53,638 nt of DNA from a virus: the IMG/VR virus record IMGVR_UViG_3300023174_000219, positions 1 to 53,638 of that record, one strand, 5' to 3'. Below, piece after piece: positions 29,034-38,366 of this stretch. The notes under the pieces were generated by a model that saw only the letters and a list, made by a program, of their open reading frames with translations, did no database searches and was not told the DNA's origin. Positions within the stretch are counted from its first letter, which is position 1. Every line of letters begins with the position of its first letter. The position numbers and the translations under genes are program-made.

Positions 29034-29221
29034 TATTCAACCTTAACCTGATTTTTATGACCGTTTGGGCACTCCCAAGCTAATATTAATGTGGCTGGAT
29101 CCCAAAAAGCTTCTTCAACATCCGCATTACACTTTCCGCATGGCTTAATTCCATGAATTTTTTGTAATTCAGCTTTATGAATTATCTCTGGCTTATGAAA
29201 AAATTCATTAAGATTTGGCAT
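29033..29221 (-). CDS. Zinc-ribbon protein, 62 aa
   Basis: PCGKCNADVEEAFWDP and WECPNGHKNQVKV give Cys-x2-Cys and Cys-x3-His. Located directly after RecA with a 14-base overlap. Unknown. Confidence 0.6.
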   Translation of the reverse strand: MPNLNEFFHKPEIIHKAELQKIHGIKPCGKCNADVEEAFWDPATLILAWECPNGHKNQVKVE

Positions 29222-30212
29222 TTATCTCTCCAACTAAGCTGTCTACAACATCTGGATTTTCTCTTAAATATGCGACAGCCTTTGCACGTCCTTGAAAACG
29301 TTCTCCATTTACTGTATACCATGCTCCACCCTTTTCTACGACGCCACACATTTCTGCAACATCTAATGTTTCACCGACACGATCTACACCAAGAGTTTCC
29401 CCTTGGTAGTAAAAGTCGTATTGTCCCGATAAATTTGGGGGGCCAAGTTTGTTGTAATCAATAATCCAGTTAACTGGCCGTCCAACTCTTTGTTCAATGA
29501 TCTTGTCGCCAACCTTAATCCCAGCCTTAATAGCATTCGCCTCAGCTTCAGACGACCAGAGTTTAATGACAGTGGAAGAAAAGAACTTGACTGCCATGCC
29601 ACCTGTGGGGATGTGACTAGCATGCATAGATCCAAATTGATTTCGTTGTTGTGAGATGAGAACAAGTAGTGTGTTTTTGTTTGCATAGTTTAACATCTTG
29701 ACTGCGTGGGTCATATCCTTTGCTTCTGCGCCGATTTGCTTAGTATCTTGCAAATCCTTCATTTCATTACCATCTTTTTCAAAATAGATGGCTGGTAGCA
29801 ATGCTGAAATAGAATCAACTACAATCATGTCAACTCCAGCATCCATAAGTTTTGTTGCAACGTCAACCATATCGTTAACTGTTTTTGCTGGTGAATAAAT
29901 TAATTTGCTTGAATCAACACCTAAAGACTCAGCCCATGATTGGTCATAGGATGCTTCTGCATCAATCCATGCACAAGTTTTACCTTCCTTCTGTGCCATT
30001 GCTATCATTTGTAGGCAGAAAGAAGATTTTCCAGCAGACTTATTTCCCCATACCAGAACCTGTCGTCCATATCCAAGCCCACCCTTCAAAGCCATATTCA
30101 GGCCAATTGATGGTGTTAGTTGTTTTTCAACCTTAACATCTTGTGCTGATTGAACTCTTGCTCTTGTTTTTGGGTCTAACTTTGCTAATATATCATCTAA
30201 TACAATTGTCAT
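29208..30212 (-). CDS. recA: RecA/UvsX-type recombinase, 334 aa
   Basis: Walker A GNKSAGKSS (56-64), Walker B MIVVDSISALLP, then QQRNQFGSMHASHIPTGGMA, which is the L2-type region, and TVIKLWSS. It lacks the C-terminal acidic tail of bacterial RecA. Catalyses strand exchange; placed with Cas4-like nuclease, SSB and RuvC. Confidence 0.92.
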   Translation of the reverse strand: MTIVLDDILAKLDPKTRARVQSAQDVKVEKQLTPSIGLNMALKGGLGYGRQVLVWGNKSAGKSSFCLQMIAMAQKEGKTCAWIDAEASYDQSWAESLGVDSSKLIYSPAKTVNDMVDVATKLMDAGVDMIVVDSISALLPAIYFEKDGNEMKDLQDTKQIGAEAKDMTHAVKMLNYANKNTLLVLISQQRNQFGSMHASHIPTGGMAVKFFSSTVIKLWSSEAEANAIKAGIKVGDKIIEQRVGRPVNWIIDYNKLGPPNLSGQYDFYYQGETLGVDRVGETLDVAEMCGVVEKGGAWYTVNGERFQGRAKAVAYLRENPDVVDSLVGEINAKS

Positions 30213-30245
30213 TATTTATCTTTTCTCTATCTACTAAGTATAGCA

Positions 30246-30593
30246 TTAAAATGCGTTTCCGTGAAGCCTTGGTCTTTCTTTATTAATATTAATTTTATTT
30301 TCTAGAACTTCATCTAGACTATGAAGAACTGCCTCTTCATTTCTCATTGCTGCATAAATATCTAATAGCCTAATAATTACATCAGCCATTTCTTCTACAA
30401 CTGCCTCAGATCCTTTATTTTTTCTAATTGCCTCAAGAACTTCTGTTACTTCTGAATGCACTAATGCAAGTTTGTTGCCAACCTTATCGTATGTGTATTC
30501 TCCGTCCCAAAAACCTTTTCCCCTAGCAATTTCATGCAGCACTGCAGACAATGCATCTAATCCATACTCAGTTAGAACTTGATTCGTTTCCAT
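30246..30593 (-). CDS. mazG: MazG-like nucleotide pyrophosphohydrolase, 115 aa
   Basis: LALVHSEVTEVLEAIRKNKG and VEEMADVIIRLLDIYAAM carry the ExxE...ExxD metal sites of MazG. KGFWDGEYT at residues 27-35 is typical of phage copies. Hydrolyses NTPs or ppGpp-like alarmone precursors; proposed to alter host stringent signalling. Good AAGAGAGCAAA ribosome site. Confidence 0.88.
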   Translation of the reverse strand: METNQVLTEYGLDALSAVLHEIARGKGFWDGEYTYDKVGNKLALVHSEVTEVLEAIRKNKGSEAVVEEMADVIIRLLDIYAAMRNEEAVLHSLDEVLENKININKERPRLHGNAF

Positions 30594-30783
30594 TTTGCTC
30601 TCTTAAACTAAAAGTAAATGATGGGATTGTCTCATCATAATCAATAACTAATTCTTTATTATTAGTATTAGCATCTAAAAATCTTAATGTTGGAACAGTA
30701 ATCTTTTTATGCTCTTCTAATATTGCAACCAATATCTGGTTCATACTAATAGAAGTAACTAAACCCTCTATATCTTCTGTCAT
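30568..30783 (-). CDS. Hypothetical protein, 71 aa
   Basis: Begins MTEDIEGLVTSISMNQILVA; acidic. Overlaps MazG by 26 bases and DnaE by 4, in its own frame. No family recognised. Confidence 0.6.
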   Translation of the reverse strand: MTEDIEGLVTSISMNQILVAILEEHKKITVPTLRFLDANTNNKELVIDYDETIPSFTFSLREQNGNESSSN

Positions 30784-33700
30784 TTTATTTCCTTAACCAT
30801 CAACGTTCCGTCATCTAATTTAGATAGGACTGGCTTACACTTCATACCCTCACGCATTTTTGCTAAGGACATTTTATACATTGTAGGGAAAACAATAACT
30901 CTAGTAAGCTCTTTATCACGATTTGCCAAAACTATATGGCTCATTGTTTTACCAGCCTTAGTTGTATATGGAGTAAAGTTTACTACAATATATTCATCTT
31001 CTTCTAAATCATATTCTTTTTTATAAAGATAATCAACAAACAGATCTGAGCCACTAGCGTCTATATCGCTTACTTTAATATACCTTGCAATACGGTTATC
31101 TCCGACAAGGATGAAGTACATCTGTCCAGTTTCAATCTGTGTTTGTTCTGTGTGAAATAGACCAATAGACCCAGTTTCATCTACTAATTCTACTCTGGCC
31201 CAGCCATTGCCACGCTTAATTCCCTTTACCATTCCAAACATTACAAATGAACCAAGGTCTTCAAACTCCTCAATTGGACGTGCTTGTGCTTTAATACGTG
31301 GTGGTATTCCTTCTAAATTAAATGTAGGAATGCCTAGGTATTCGTAGTAGTTGTCTTTTTCTGATCCCGACCTAGGATTATCTTCGAAGGCAGCGCCACC
31401 AATCGAATTAAGGGCAGCAATAGCCCTACTGTTAATACCGCTACCTTTCGCAGATGCTTTTTCAATGAACTCGGCATAATTTTTAAACGGCCTTCTTTCC
31501 ATTATTTTATTTGCAATGCTATCTGAAATAAACTTTACTTCTGCAAGTCCAAATCGAATAGAATCTTCCTGCAACGAGAAGTATATATCAGACTCATTAA
31601 TATGAGGAAGCTTAATCTTAAGCCCTAGTCTTTTAGCCTCAATTAAATATTCTGTTCTTGCGTCCTTGTCATTTTCGTTTTTAAGAATCGAAAACATGAA
31701 TTCCAAAGGATAAAAAGTCTTAAGCCAAGCAGTGTAATAAGATAGCATGGAGTAAGCAACAGCATGAGAGCGATTAAAGGAATACCCAGCGTGAGCCTCA
31801 AAAGTATGCCAGAGATCTTCGGCCTGCTTCTTAGAAATGTGTTTTGAAGCCCCATCAATAAAGCGATCCTTGAACTGGTCGAATTCTTTTGCATCCTTTT
31901 TCTTTCCGATAATCTTGCGAACTTTATCAGCCTCTGACCAAGACATACCACCTAAATGTACGCAGGCCTGCATAACCTGCTCTTGATATATGATAACACC
32001 ATATGTATTTTCTGTAAAAGGACGTGTAATTGGGTGCGTATACTGAACCGCTTCACGACCATGCTTACGATTAATATATAAAGCACCCACCGTATTCATG
32101 GCACCTGGACGAACTAAAGCATTCGATGCAACAAGGTCTTCAAACTTATCTACACCCATCTTCATAAGAAGATTGGTATATGGCGTAGCTTCTGCTTGGA
32201 AAACACCCTTTGTATATCCTTCGCTCAACATCTGATAAACCTTTGGATCATCAAGTGGGAGCTCAGAAAGATTGATATCTTTTTTATGTCGCCTCTTAAT
32301 TGAATCTAATGTATCAGATATAACAGATAAAGTCTTTAGACCCAATGCATCAAGCTTGATAAGACCAATATCTGCAACTGTGTCCATATCATATGCTACA
32401 ACTGGAATACGACCAGAAACCTTATCCTGTGCATCCTCACGAGATTCTACTGGAGCAAATTTTCTAATATCATCTTTTGCTACAACAACACCCGCTGCGT
32501 GTACGCCAACAGAACGAATACGACCACGTAATCTTTCGGCTAGCCATACTACTTCTGGATATCGCTGTCTAAACTCTTTTGTATTTGGTGACTCTATAAA
32601 GTCTTCAAACGTATCGATAGACTTCATTGCACGGTTAACTTCTTGAAGTGGAACCATAAATACACGAGCAGCATCACGCACAACACCCTTATCTTTAAAA
32701 TAAGTATAAGTTGAAATAGATGCTACATGCTTAAATCTTTTCTTTAAATAATCTTTAACTTCTTTACGACGACGATCTTCAAAGTCTGTATCAATATCTG
32801 GAAAATCGTTACGTTCTGGGTTGATGAAACGGAAGAATAGCAAATCGTATTTGATTGGATCTACGTCTGTAATTCCAAGGGCGTAGCAAACTAGGGAGCC
32901 TGCTGCAGAACCACGTCCAGGACCAACTTTAATATTATTATCTTTAGCCCAATTAATCATATCTGCTACAACTAGGAAGTATGAGGCAAAATTCTTAGAT
33001 GCGATAACAGACAATTCTTCCTCTAGGCGCTCCTTATAAATAGGATCTGAAGCCTTCTGAAGGCCCTCTAAGCCCTTTTCAGCCAGTTCCCGTAGTCTTT
33101 CATCGGCATCCGTCTTTGGAACGGGCAGAAGGTCTAGCCCCTGATAAAAGTCATATTCTCCAACCTTATCTGCAATCTCCATAGTATTATCATATATATC
33201 TGTACGAGTTATATTAGATTTATTAAAGTCTGCCTGAATTTCATCACGAGTTTGGATAAATAGATTATAGTTCTGGAAAGAAATTCTACGATCTGGATAT
33301 AAATAGTTTAATCTATCATTAATATCTTTAATCTGTCTAGACATATCAAAATCAGCATCCTTATCCATCTTAGGGGATGTTGATAGAATAAGCATTGCTT
33401 CTTCTAAAACTCTATCTTCTTCTTTAGCAAAGTGGGCATCTCCAGTTGCAACCGCCTTAATTTTAAGCTCATCGGCAAATTCTAGGAGCTTTGAATTTAT
33501 TTCTTGCGGATTGTGAGATTGAACCTCAATATAAAAATCATCACCGAAAGTTTTCTTAAAATCTTTGAGAACCATTTTAGCTTCGGAGAACTCATTCTTT
33601 TCGATAGCCTTAGAGATGAGCCCATTAAGGCATCCAGAAAGGACAATAATACCTTCAGCATATTCTTTAAGCACCTCTCTATCAATACGTGGCTTATGAT

Positions 33701-34049
33701 AAAAACCTTCGTTCCAAGCAAGTTCCTGTAACTTATTTATATTCTCTAGGCCCTTTTTATTTTTGGCCAATAAGATAATATGATTATACGCCTGAATTGA
33801 TTTATCTGTTTTAGAGGAGCGGTCAAATCTATCTGTGGGAGATATGTACGCTTCTACTCCAAGGATGGGCTTTACGCCCTGCTCTTTACATGCAATTTGC
33901 ATTTCACGATGTGATGATAATGTTCCATGATCTGTAATTGCTAACGCTGTCTGACCAGCGTCTTTTGCTGCCTTTACAAGTTCGGCAGGAGAATTAAGGC
34001 CATCCATTAACGAATAATATGAATGAACGTGTAAGTGTGTGAATGACAT
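30780..34049 (-). CDS. dnaE: DNA polymerase III alpha subunit, 1089 aa
   Basis: The PHP domain opens the protein (FTHLHVHSYYSLMDGLNSPA). The polymerase core holds NPERNDFPDIDTDFEDRRR with catalytic Asp pair, GSAAGSLVCYALGI, and RGRIRSVGVHAAGVVVA. A C-terminal OB-type region follows (GSFVMFGMVKGIKR). The replicative polymerase of the phage. Compared with bacterial DnaE (about 1160) it is slightly short at the C-terminus, lacking a clear clamp-binding end. Confidence 0.95.
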   Translation of the reverse strand: MSFTHLHVHSYYSLMDGLNSPAELVKAAKDAGQTALAITDHGTLSSHREMQIACKEQGVKPILGVEAYISPTDRFDRSSKTDKSIQAYNHIILLAKNKKGLENINKLQELAWNEGFYHKPRIDREVLKEYAEGIIVLSGCLNGLISKAIEKNEFSEAKMVLKDFKKTFGDDFYIEVQSHNPQEINSKLLEFADELKIKAVATGDAHFAKEEDRVLEEAMLILSTSPKMDKDADFDMSRQIKDINDRLNYLYPDRRISFQNYNLFIQTRDEIQADFNKSNITRTDIYDNTMEIADKVGEYDFYQGLDLLPVPKTDADERLRELAEKGLEGLQKASDPIYKERLEEELSVIASKNFASYFLVVADMINWAKDNNIKVGPGRGSAAGSLVCYALGITDVDPIKYDLLFFRFINPERNDFPDIDTDFEDRRRKEVKDYLKKRFKHVASISTYTYFKDKGVVRDAARVFMVPLQEVNRAMKSIDTFEDFIESPNTKEFRQRYPEVVWLAERLRGRIRSVGVHAAGVVVAKDDIRKFAPVESREDAQDKVSGRIPVVAYDMDTVADIGLIKLDALGLKTLSVISDTLDSIKRRHKKDINLSELPLDDPKVYQMLSEGYTKGVFQAEATPYTNLLMKMGVDKFEDLVASNALVRPGAMNTVGALYINRKHGREAVQYTHPITRPFTENTYGVIIYQEQVMQACVHLGGMSWSEADKVRKIIGKKKDAKEFDQFKDRFIDGASKHISKKQAEDLWHTFEAHAGYSFNRSHAVAYSMLSYYTAWLKTFYPLEFMFSILKNENDKDARTEYLIEAKRLGLKIKLPHINESDIYFSLQEDSIRFGLAEVKFISDSIANKIMERRPFKNYAEFIEKASAKGSGINSRAIAALNSIGGAAFEDNPRSGSEKDNYYEYLGIPTFNLEGIPPRIKAQARPIEEFEDLGSFVMFGMVKGIKRGNGWARVELVDETGSIGLFHTEQTQIETGQMYFILVGDNRIARYIKVSDIDASGSDLFVDYLYKKEYDLEEDEYIVVNFTPYTTKAGKTMSHIVLANRDKELTRVIVFPTMYKMSLAKMREGMKCKPVLSKLDDGTLMVKEIK

Positions 34050-34073
34050 TAATTCTCCGCCTTTAACCTTGTA

Positions 34074-34745
34074 TTACCAGTCTACACTGCTAGATGATGC
34101 AGAAGACTCTTCTTGCCCGCCATTTTCACCTGCGAAAAAGGCTTCCTGCTCTGTGTAAGGTAGGTCACGTACAGCAGTTTCTTCAAGTTTAAACAATTCA
34201 AGAGCTGAGGAATCAAATGGTGCCTCGTCCTTCGCCAATGGGATAATTGTATAACTTGTGTCAGTCTTGGTACCAGTACGCTTAATGCGCCACATCAAAT
34301 TAGTGATGCTTCCCATTTCGCCTGCATACTCAATTAGTGTTGGGGTTACAGTCTTTCCGCTTGAACCCTGTGAAAGAATTGCGACATATGGATCTTCTTT
34401 ACCATCGTCAACAAGCACGTTGATATAGAGTCGTGAACGACCCTTCCAGCCTGCCTTATAATCTTTGCGATGTTGCTCACAACCATAGCACTTACCTTGG
34501 TCTTCCATTGAGCAGAGAGCCTTACGGCGATAATCCTTTGGATTAGTATGTTCTACGGCAATAAATCCTAAGCCGTTTTTTTCATTGTATGTTGGTGAAT
34601 CTGGATCTAGTTCCTGAAGGAATCGAACCTTTACGCTCTCTCCATCTTCTAGCTTTACCCAGCGACCTTTGCTTCCGTCTCCGCCTGAAGCCTGCGGTTT
34701 ATCCATTACTTTGTTGAGGTCTTTAAGACCTTTCACGATACCCAT
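34074..34745 (-). CDS. ssb: T4 gp32-like single-stranded DNA-binding protein, 223 aa
   Basis: A zinc site formed by His66 and Cys78, 86 and 89 (CSMEDQGKCYGCE) sits in an OB-like core, and the C-terminus is an acidic/Ser tail (EESSASSSSVDW) like that of gp32. Binds exposed ssDNA and recruits replication partners. AAGGAGATATAA precedes the ATG, and an extended -10 promoter lies upstream at 34793. Confidence 0.85.
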   Translation of the reverse strand: MGIVKGLKDLNKVMDKPQASGGDGSKGRWVKLEDGESVKVRFLQELDPDSPTYNEKNGLGFIAVEHTNPKDYRRKALCSMEDQGKCYGCEQHRKDYKAGWKGRSRLYINVLVDDGKEDPYVAILSQGSSGKTVTPTLIEYAGEMGSITNLMWRIKRTGTKTDTSYTIIPLAKDEAPFDSSALELFKLEETAVRDLPYTEQEAFFAGENGGQEESSASSSSVDW

Positions 34746-34792
34746 TTATATCTCCTTAGTATAGTTGATGGTATAGATCCATCTGTATTTCT

Positions 34793-34801
34793 ATTATATC
34801 A
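34793..34801 (-). promoter_or_regulatory. Extended -10 promoter for SSB sharing the primase stop
   Basis: TGA-TATAAT (34801-34793). The TGA is also the stop codon of the primase gene. Confidence 0.55.
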
Positions 34802-35797
34802 CGAGTTCCAAGACCTATATTCGATATCAGATACTGCATTTTTAATACAGTCTTTAATCTCTTCATCAGTCATGTCGCCTGCATCTTTTGCATCATGTGG
34901 ATATATCTTACCATATTGGTAGGAAGACCACAAGAGGTCTTTCATTCTTAATTTATTGGCTATGCTAAATCCAAGTTCTCTGCCAGCCAAATCTGCGTCT
35001 GTCATTATTGTTATTCTATTGAAATGTCTATTTAATAAAGACTGCTGTTCTTTAGATAAAAATCCTCCGAGAGTGGCGACAACGTTTGGGAATCCAGCCT
35101 GATGAACACGAATTGCATCAAAGCTTGATTCTACAACTATGACATGATCTCCAACCTTTTTAGCACGGTGGATATTAAATAATGTTTTGCTCTTAGGCAA
35201 GTTTGTACTATTCTTAAATGCCTTTCCTTCAATAGATCTTCCAACAAGTCCAATAGGCATACCGTCTGGACTATGTACTGGAACTGTTACCATTCCCATA
35301 TTTTTAGAGTAACCTAATTCAAAATCTTTAATTGACTGCTGGTTAATGCCTCTAGACTTAAAATACTCTATTCCAATATCATTAGATACTAATTCTGAAT
35401 GTAATTTAAAAAGAGTTTCACTAGAAAATTCTTCAAACATAGGCTTATCTTCCATAGTATCTGCAAGCAGCTCATCAAAGTTTTCTAATGCTTCTGTTTC
35501 TTTGGTGGAAACAAATCTCATAGCTTCAAAATCATTCTTGTGCATGGTGCGCTTAACTAGCTCTAATAAGGTACCAGCTTCTCCGCATGAAGGATTAAAA
35601 CAAATAAATGCGCCCTTCTCACGGCTTACGCTAAAACTTGATGTATGTCTATTAGAATGAAAAGGGCAGTAGCATAGAAAGTCATTTGAAGTCTCACCAA
35701 CAATCTCAAGCCCTATGGACTTTAAGACTGACTTGATATGCGCTGGGGCATACTGCGTGGTATCAACTTGCTTTGTATTATACCCTCTGATTGCCAT
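34799..35797 (-). CDS. dnaG: DnaG-like primase, 332 aa
   Basis: Zinc-binding Cys44, His47, Cys66 and Cys71 (CPFH, CFNPSC) and a TOPRIM domain (VVESSFDAIRVHQAGFPN, then MTDADLAGRELGF). Makes RNA primers at the fork. ATG 35797 with GAAGAAGG upstream gives the shown length; the frame extends to 35848 in the preceding gene. Compared with bacterial DnaG it lacks the helicase-binding C-terminal domain. Confidence 0.88.
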   Translation of the reverse strand: MAIRGYNTKQVDTTQYAPAHIKSVLKSIGLEIVGETSNDFLCYCPFHSNRHTSSFSVSREKGAFICFNPSCGEAGTLLELVKRTMHKNDFEAMRFVSTKETEALENFDELLADTMEDKPMFEEFSSETLFKLHSELVSNDIGIEYFKSRGINQQSIKDFELGYSKNMGMVTVPVHSPDGMPIGLVGRSIEGKAFKNSTNLPKSKTLFNIHRAKKVGDHVIVVESSFDAIRVHQAGFPNVVATLGGFLSKEQQSLLNRHFNRITIMTDADLAGRELGFSIANKLRMKDLLWSSYQYGKIYPHDAKDAGDMTDEEIKDCIKNAVSDIEYRSWNS

Positions 35798-36042
35798 GCC
35801 TTCTTCTTTCCAACATATACACCGTGAAGAGTCATTAAGAACTTCCACGTCTCGCCCGTAAATTCTACAGAAAACGCTGGGTCTATGTCAAGTACCCTGA
35901 CGTATCCTTTAGATCTCATATCATGTGTTAGCAGTGTTTCGTATTGTGGACGAAGACTAATCAGCTGACTGTTATCATGAAACTCTACGTTTATTTGAAA
36001 TCTTTTAATTCTTTTGTGCGTCATTCTGGAAAGGATTTTCAT
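35722..36042 (-). CDS. Hypothetical protein overlapping primase and DnaB genes, 106 aa
   Basis: Start ATG 36042 with AAAGAG upstream, or ATG 36024. It overlaps the DnaB end by about 38 bases and the primase start by 76. Product RIKRFQINVEFHDNSQLISL and SVEFTGETWKFLMTLHGVYV has beta character. Function unknown; long two-sided overlap is unusual. Confidence 0.5.
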   Translation of the reverse strand: MKILSRMTHKRIKRFQINVEFHDNSQLISLRPQYETLLTHDMRSKGYVRVLDIDPAFSVEFTGETWKFLMTLHGVYVGKKKAWQSEGIIQSKLIPRSMPQRISSQS

Positions 36043-37252
36043 AAATCTCTTTAACGATACCACGGTTGATATCCCAGTCTAGGAAGAAATTAAACTCCGT
36101 TCCGTGACGATTCTTTCTTGAAACAACTTCGATCATATTTGTATTCGGATACCTATGGATAGCCATAGCCATATCAGCATCATATTCAATAGCCTTAGAC
36201 CAAGCAACCTGGCTCATCATTGGCGGGTTATCTTGATCTGATACATCATCTGCAGTTGCAGCAGTAATATCAATAATAGGGATATTGTTTGCAACAGCAA
36301 GCAGCTTAAACTCACGGGAAATATTTCTATTTCGCTCAACTTCCGACATGCTTCGCTTATTATCATTAAATAATTGATGGTAATCAAGGATAACTAGGTC
36401 AGGCTTATGCTGATCAATCTTGCCCTGAATAGTTGCTGGAGTAACTTCTGTATTACCCTCATTAGAGATAAGAATAAAACTATTCTTATTTTCAAACTTC
36501 TTTGTAGACCATGATCTAAAATCATCTACATTTACCGCACCCTTTGAAAAGTCGCTGGCCTTAAACATTCCAGAACCCATCATTGTATAGATACGATCAC
36601 GCATATTTTCTGGTGACATTTCAAGTGATACAATCATTGGCTTGAATCCTTGCTCCCATGCCTTGCATGCAAGATAAGATGTAAACCATGTCTTACCACG
36701 TCCTGGCCAACCAATAGCAACAATTAAATGTCCTGGTGCCATGCCAGTTGGATATGCTTTATCAATAGCATCGAACCCAGTTGTAATTCCTGGAGCTCCG
36801 CCCATCATAGCAGAACGTGCCTGAACCGCTTCAAAGTGTCTGATAGCAGACTCTGCATCAATTACATCTAGGTCACGCACATTGTTTGTATATCGACTTA
36901 GATTTGCTAACTGAGATTGCATTTCTGCAAGGACTCTTGATGCCGCATCTTCTTTCAACATAGATCCGCCCTTAAGAATAATATTTTTAAGTCTATTGGT
37001 AAGGTATTCGTTCTTAAGCTTATCTAAGTAATACCCAGTCTCTGCTTTTGGCGTAGGGTCTGGTTCAAAATCTTTAAATTTTTCCTGCAAGATTCCAACT
37101 TCTGGAACTGCTTTAAACTTATAGTAATATGACTTTAAGCCTTCCCATATATCTCTATGAGAAGTAAATAACTCATCTACGTTATCGGCAAGTAGGGTGC
37201 TGATATCCTTATTCTTACATACAGCAGAAATTAATGTTGCTTCTGTATTCAC
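36005..37252 (-). CDS. dnaB: DnaB-like replicative helicase, 415 aa
   Basis: Walker A GWPGRGKTW (181-189), DLVILDYHQLF Walker B, an N-terminal DnaB domain and a C-terminal DnaB motif (EVERNRNISREFKLLAVANN). Unwinds DNA ahead of DnaE and works with the adjacent primase. Slightly shorter than bacterial DnaB (about 470). Confidence 0.92.
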   Translation of the reverse strand: MNTEATLISAVCKNKDISTLLADNVDELFTSHRDIWEGLKSYYYKFKAVPEVGILQEKFKDFEPDPTPKAETGYYLDKLKNEYLTNRLKNIILKGGSMLKEDAASRVLAEMQSQLANLSRYTNNVRDLDVIDAESAIRHFEAVQARSAMMGGAPGITTGFDAIDKAYPTGMAPGHLIVAIGWPGRGKTWFTSYLACKAWEQGFKPMIVSLEMSPENMRDRIYTMMGSGMFKASDFSKGAVNVDDFRSWSTKKFENKNSFILISNEGNTEVTPATIQGKIDQHKPDLVILDYHQLFNDNKRSMSEVERNRNISREFKLLAVANNIPIIDITAATADDVSDQDNPPMMSQVAWSKAIEYDADMAMAIHRYPNTNMIEVVSRKNRHGTEFNFFLDWDINRGIVKEIYENPFQNDAQKN

Positions 37253-37572
37253 GCTATGCCGCCTTCTTCAACCATCTTCTTCGTTTGTTCTAGTAATAAA
37301 CGACGCTTTTCTTTATCTCTTTCAATCTCAATATTTAATGCATCCATCTTATCAAAGTTATAGAAAAAGAACTGTAATGGATGCCCGTTTTTATTTAGGC
37401 TAAAGTAGTATATCAAAAGGTCCTTGGCTCGGTCAAACCCAACGCTATCGATAACATCTTGCATGGCCCATTTTTCACGGAACTTATTCATAGTAGGAAC
37501 ACGCCCATACTTTTCTTTATATAAAGACTGGTACAGACTAATTAGAATATACGGTTGCTTATCACTTGCCAC
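37249..37572 (-). CDS. Putative helicase-loader-like protein, 107 aa
   Basis: YKEKYGRVPTMNKFREKWAM and LIYYFSLNKNGHPLQFFFYN define a small phage family always next to DnaB. The all-alpha pattern recalls loaders of the gp59 type. No ATPase motif. Named from context and pattern only. Confidence 0.5.
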   Translation of the reverse strand: MASDKQPYILISLYQSLYKEKYGRVPTMNKFREKWAMQDVIDSVGFDRAKDLLIYYFSLNKNGHPLQFFFYNFDKMDALNIEIERDKEKRRLLLEQTKKMVEEGGIA

Positions 37573-37768
37573 GCTTTAGCTCTTCTTCTACTTCACGAGT
37601 TTTTTCAATGAGCTTATTCTCTACAAATGCATATACTCTTTCTGTTGCAGTATCTACATTTTCGCCCTGCCTAACATTATCTTCAACGCCAATACCGATC
37701 TTAATGCTCTCATAGTTACCTAGATTGCGTGTAAAAGATAGGTCAACCTTAACCTTAGTCTCTGACAT
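37562..37768 (-). CDS. Conserved phage protein, 68 aa
   Basis: VDLSFTRNLGNYESIKIGIG and ATERVYAFVENKLIEKTREV recur in phage replication clusters. Overlaps the loader-like gene by 11 bases. Unknown function. Confidence 0.65.
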   Translation of the reverse strand: MSETKVKVDLSFTRNLGNYESIKIGIGVEDNVRQGENVDTATERVYAFVENKLIEKTREVEEELKRGK

Positions 37769-37896
37769 TATTTATGCTCCGCCTTCTTGTGTCTTGATAA
37801 TGTATCGTTAGCGAAAATACCCCAACGAACTTCTATTCCCTTTTTACATATATCACAAATTACTACTCTGCCTTTTTCCACTATTCCGCCTTCCAT
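37768..37896 (-). CDS. C2H2 zinc-finger peptide, 42 aa
   Basis: ICDICKKGIEVRWGIF and LSRHKKAEHK form a Cys2-His2 finger. Start 37896 lies in the previous gene; stop shares a base with the next start (TAATG). Confidence 0.6.
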   Translation of the reverse strand: MEGGIVEKGRVVICDICKKGIEVRWGIFANDTLSRHKKAEHK

Positions 37897-38366
37897 ACTG
37901 GAACAAACCTTCCCTCTTCTGTCTTAGTATACAATATTAAATTGTGTTTGAGAAGAGCCTGCAATTCGGTTCTAGACGGAAGGGCGCTGGAATGTCCAGA
38001 ATCTAATATATATTGATGTAAATCTAATATATCAGATTCCTTAAACATATACTTGTGCCAATTTTCATGGTCTGGATTGCTAATAGGATAAACTTTTTGC
38101 GGCGACTTAATCTTACCCTGAATTATATATTCCTGTATTGTAACCCTATGCTTATTCAACATAGATGCAACTTCTACAAGGGTAAAAGCGTTTTCCATAT
38201 ACTTATTAACCTGAGAATAAGAATATAAAACTCTTTTTCTATCTGGGTAGCACCAAGCAACCAGCTCATCTTTAGATCTAGAAGATCTAATTACCTTATG
38301 TATTTTATCGTTTAAGAAGAAATACCGTAATTTTTTGAGTTTATTGTCTCTTTGTTTTCTAGCCAT
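37881..38366 (-). CDS. Helix-turn-helix DNA-binding protein, 161 aa
   Basis: KLRYFFLNDKIHKVIRSSRS and ELVAWCYPDRKRVLYSY open the protein; AFTLVEVASMLNKHRVTIQE with YIIQGKIKSPQKVYPI is an excisionase/MerR-type winged HTH. Known from phage genomes as an HTH protein beside replication genes. Possible regulator or origin-binding protein. Confidence 0.65.
   Translation of the reverse strand: MARKQRDNKLKKLRYFFLNDKIHKVIRSSRSKDELVAWCYPDRKRVLYSYSQVNKYMENAFTLVEVASMLNKHRVTIQEYIIQGKIKSPQKVYPISNPDHENWHKYMFKESDILDLHQYILDSGHSSALPSRTELQALLKHNLILYTKTEEGRFVPVWKAE

Noticed and set aside
34799-35848. Primase start at 35848
   Set aside because: The first 17 codons lie within the upstream gene and show no domain similarity; ATG 35797 has a ribosome site.
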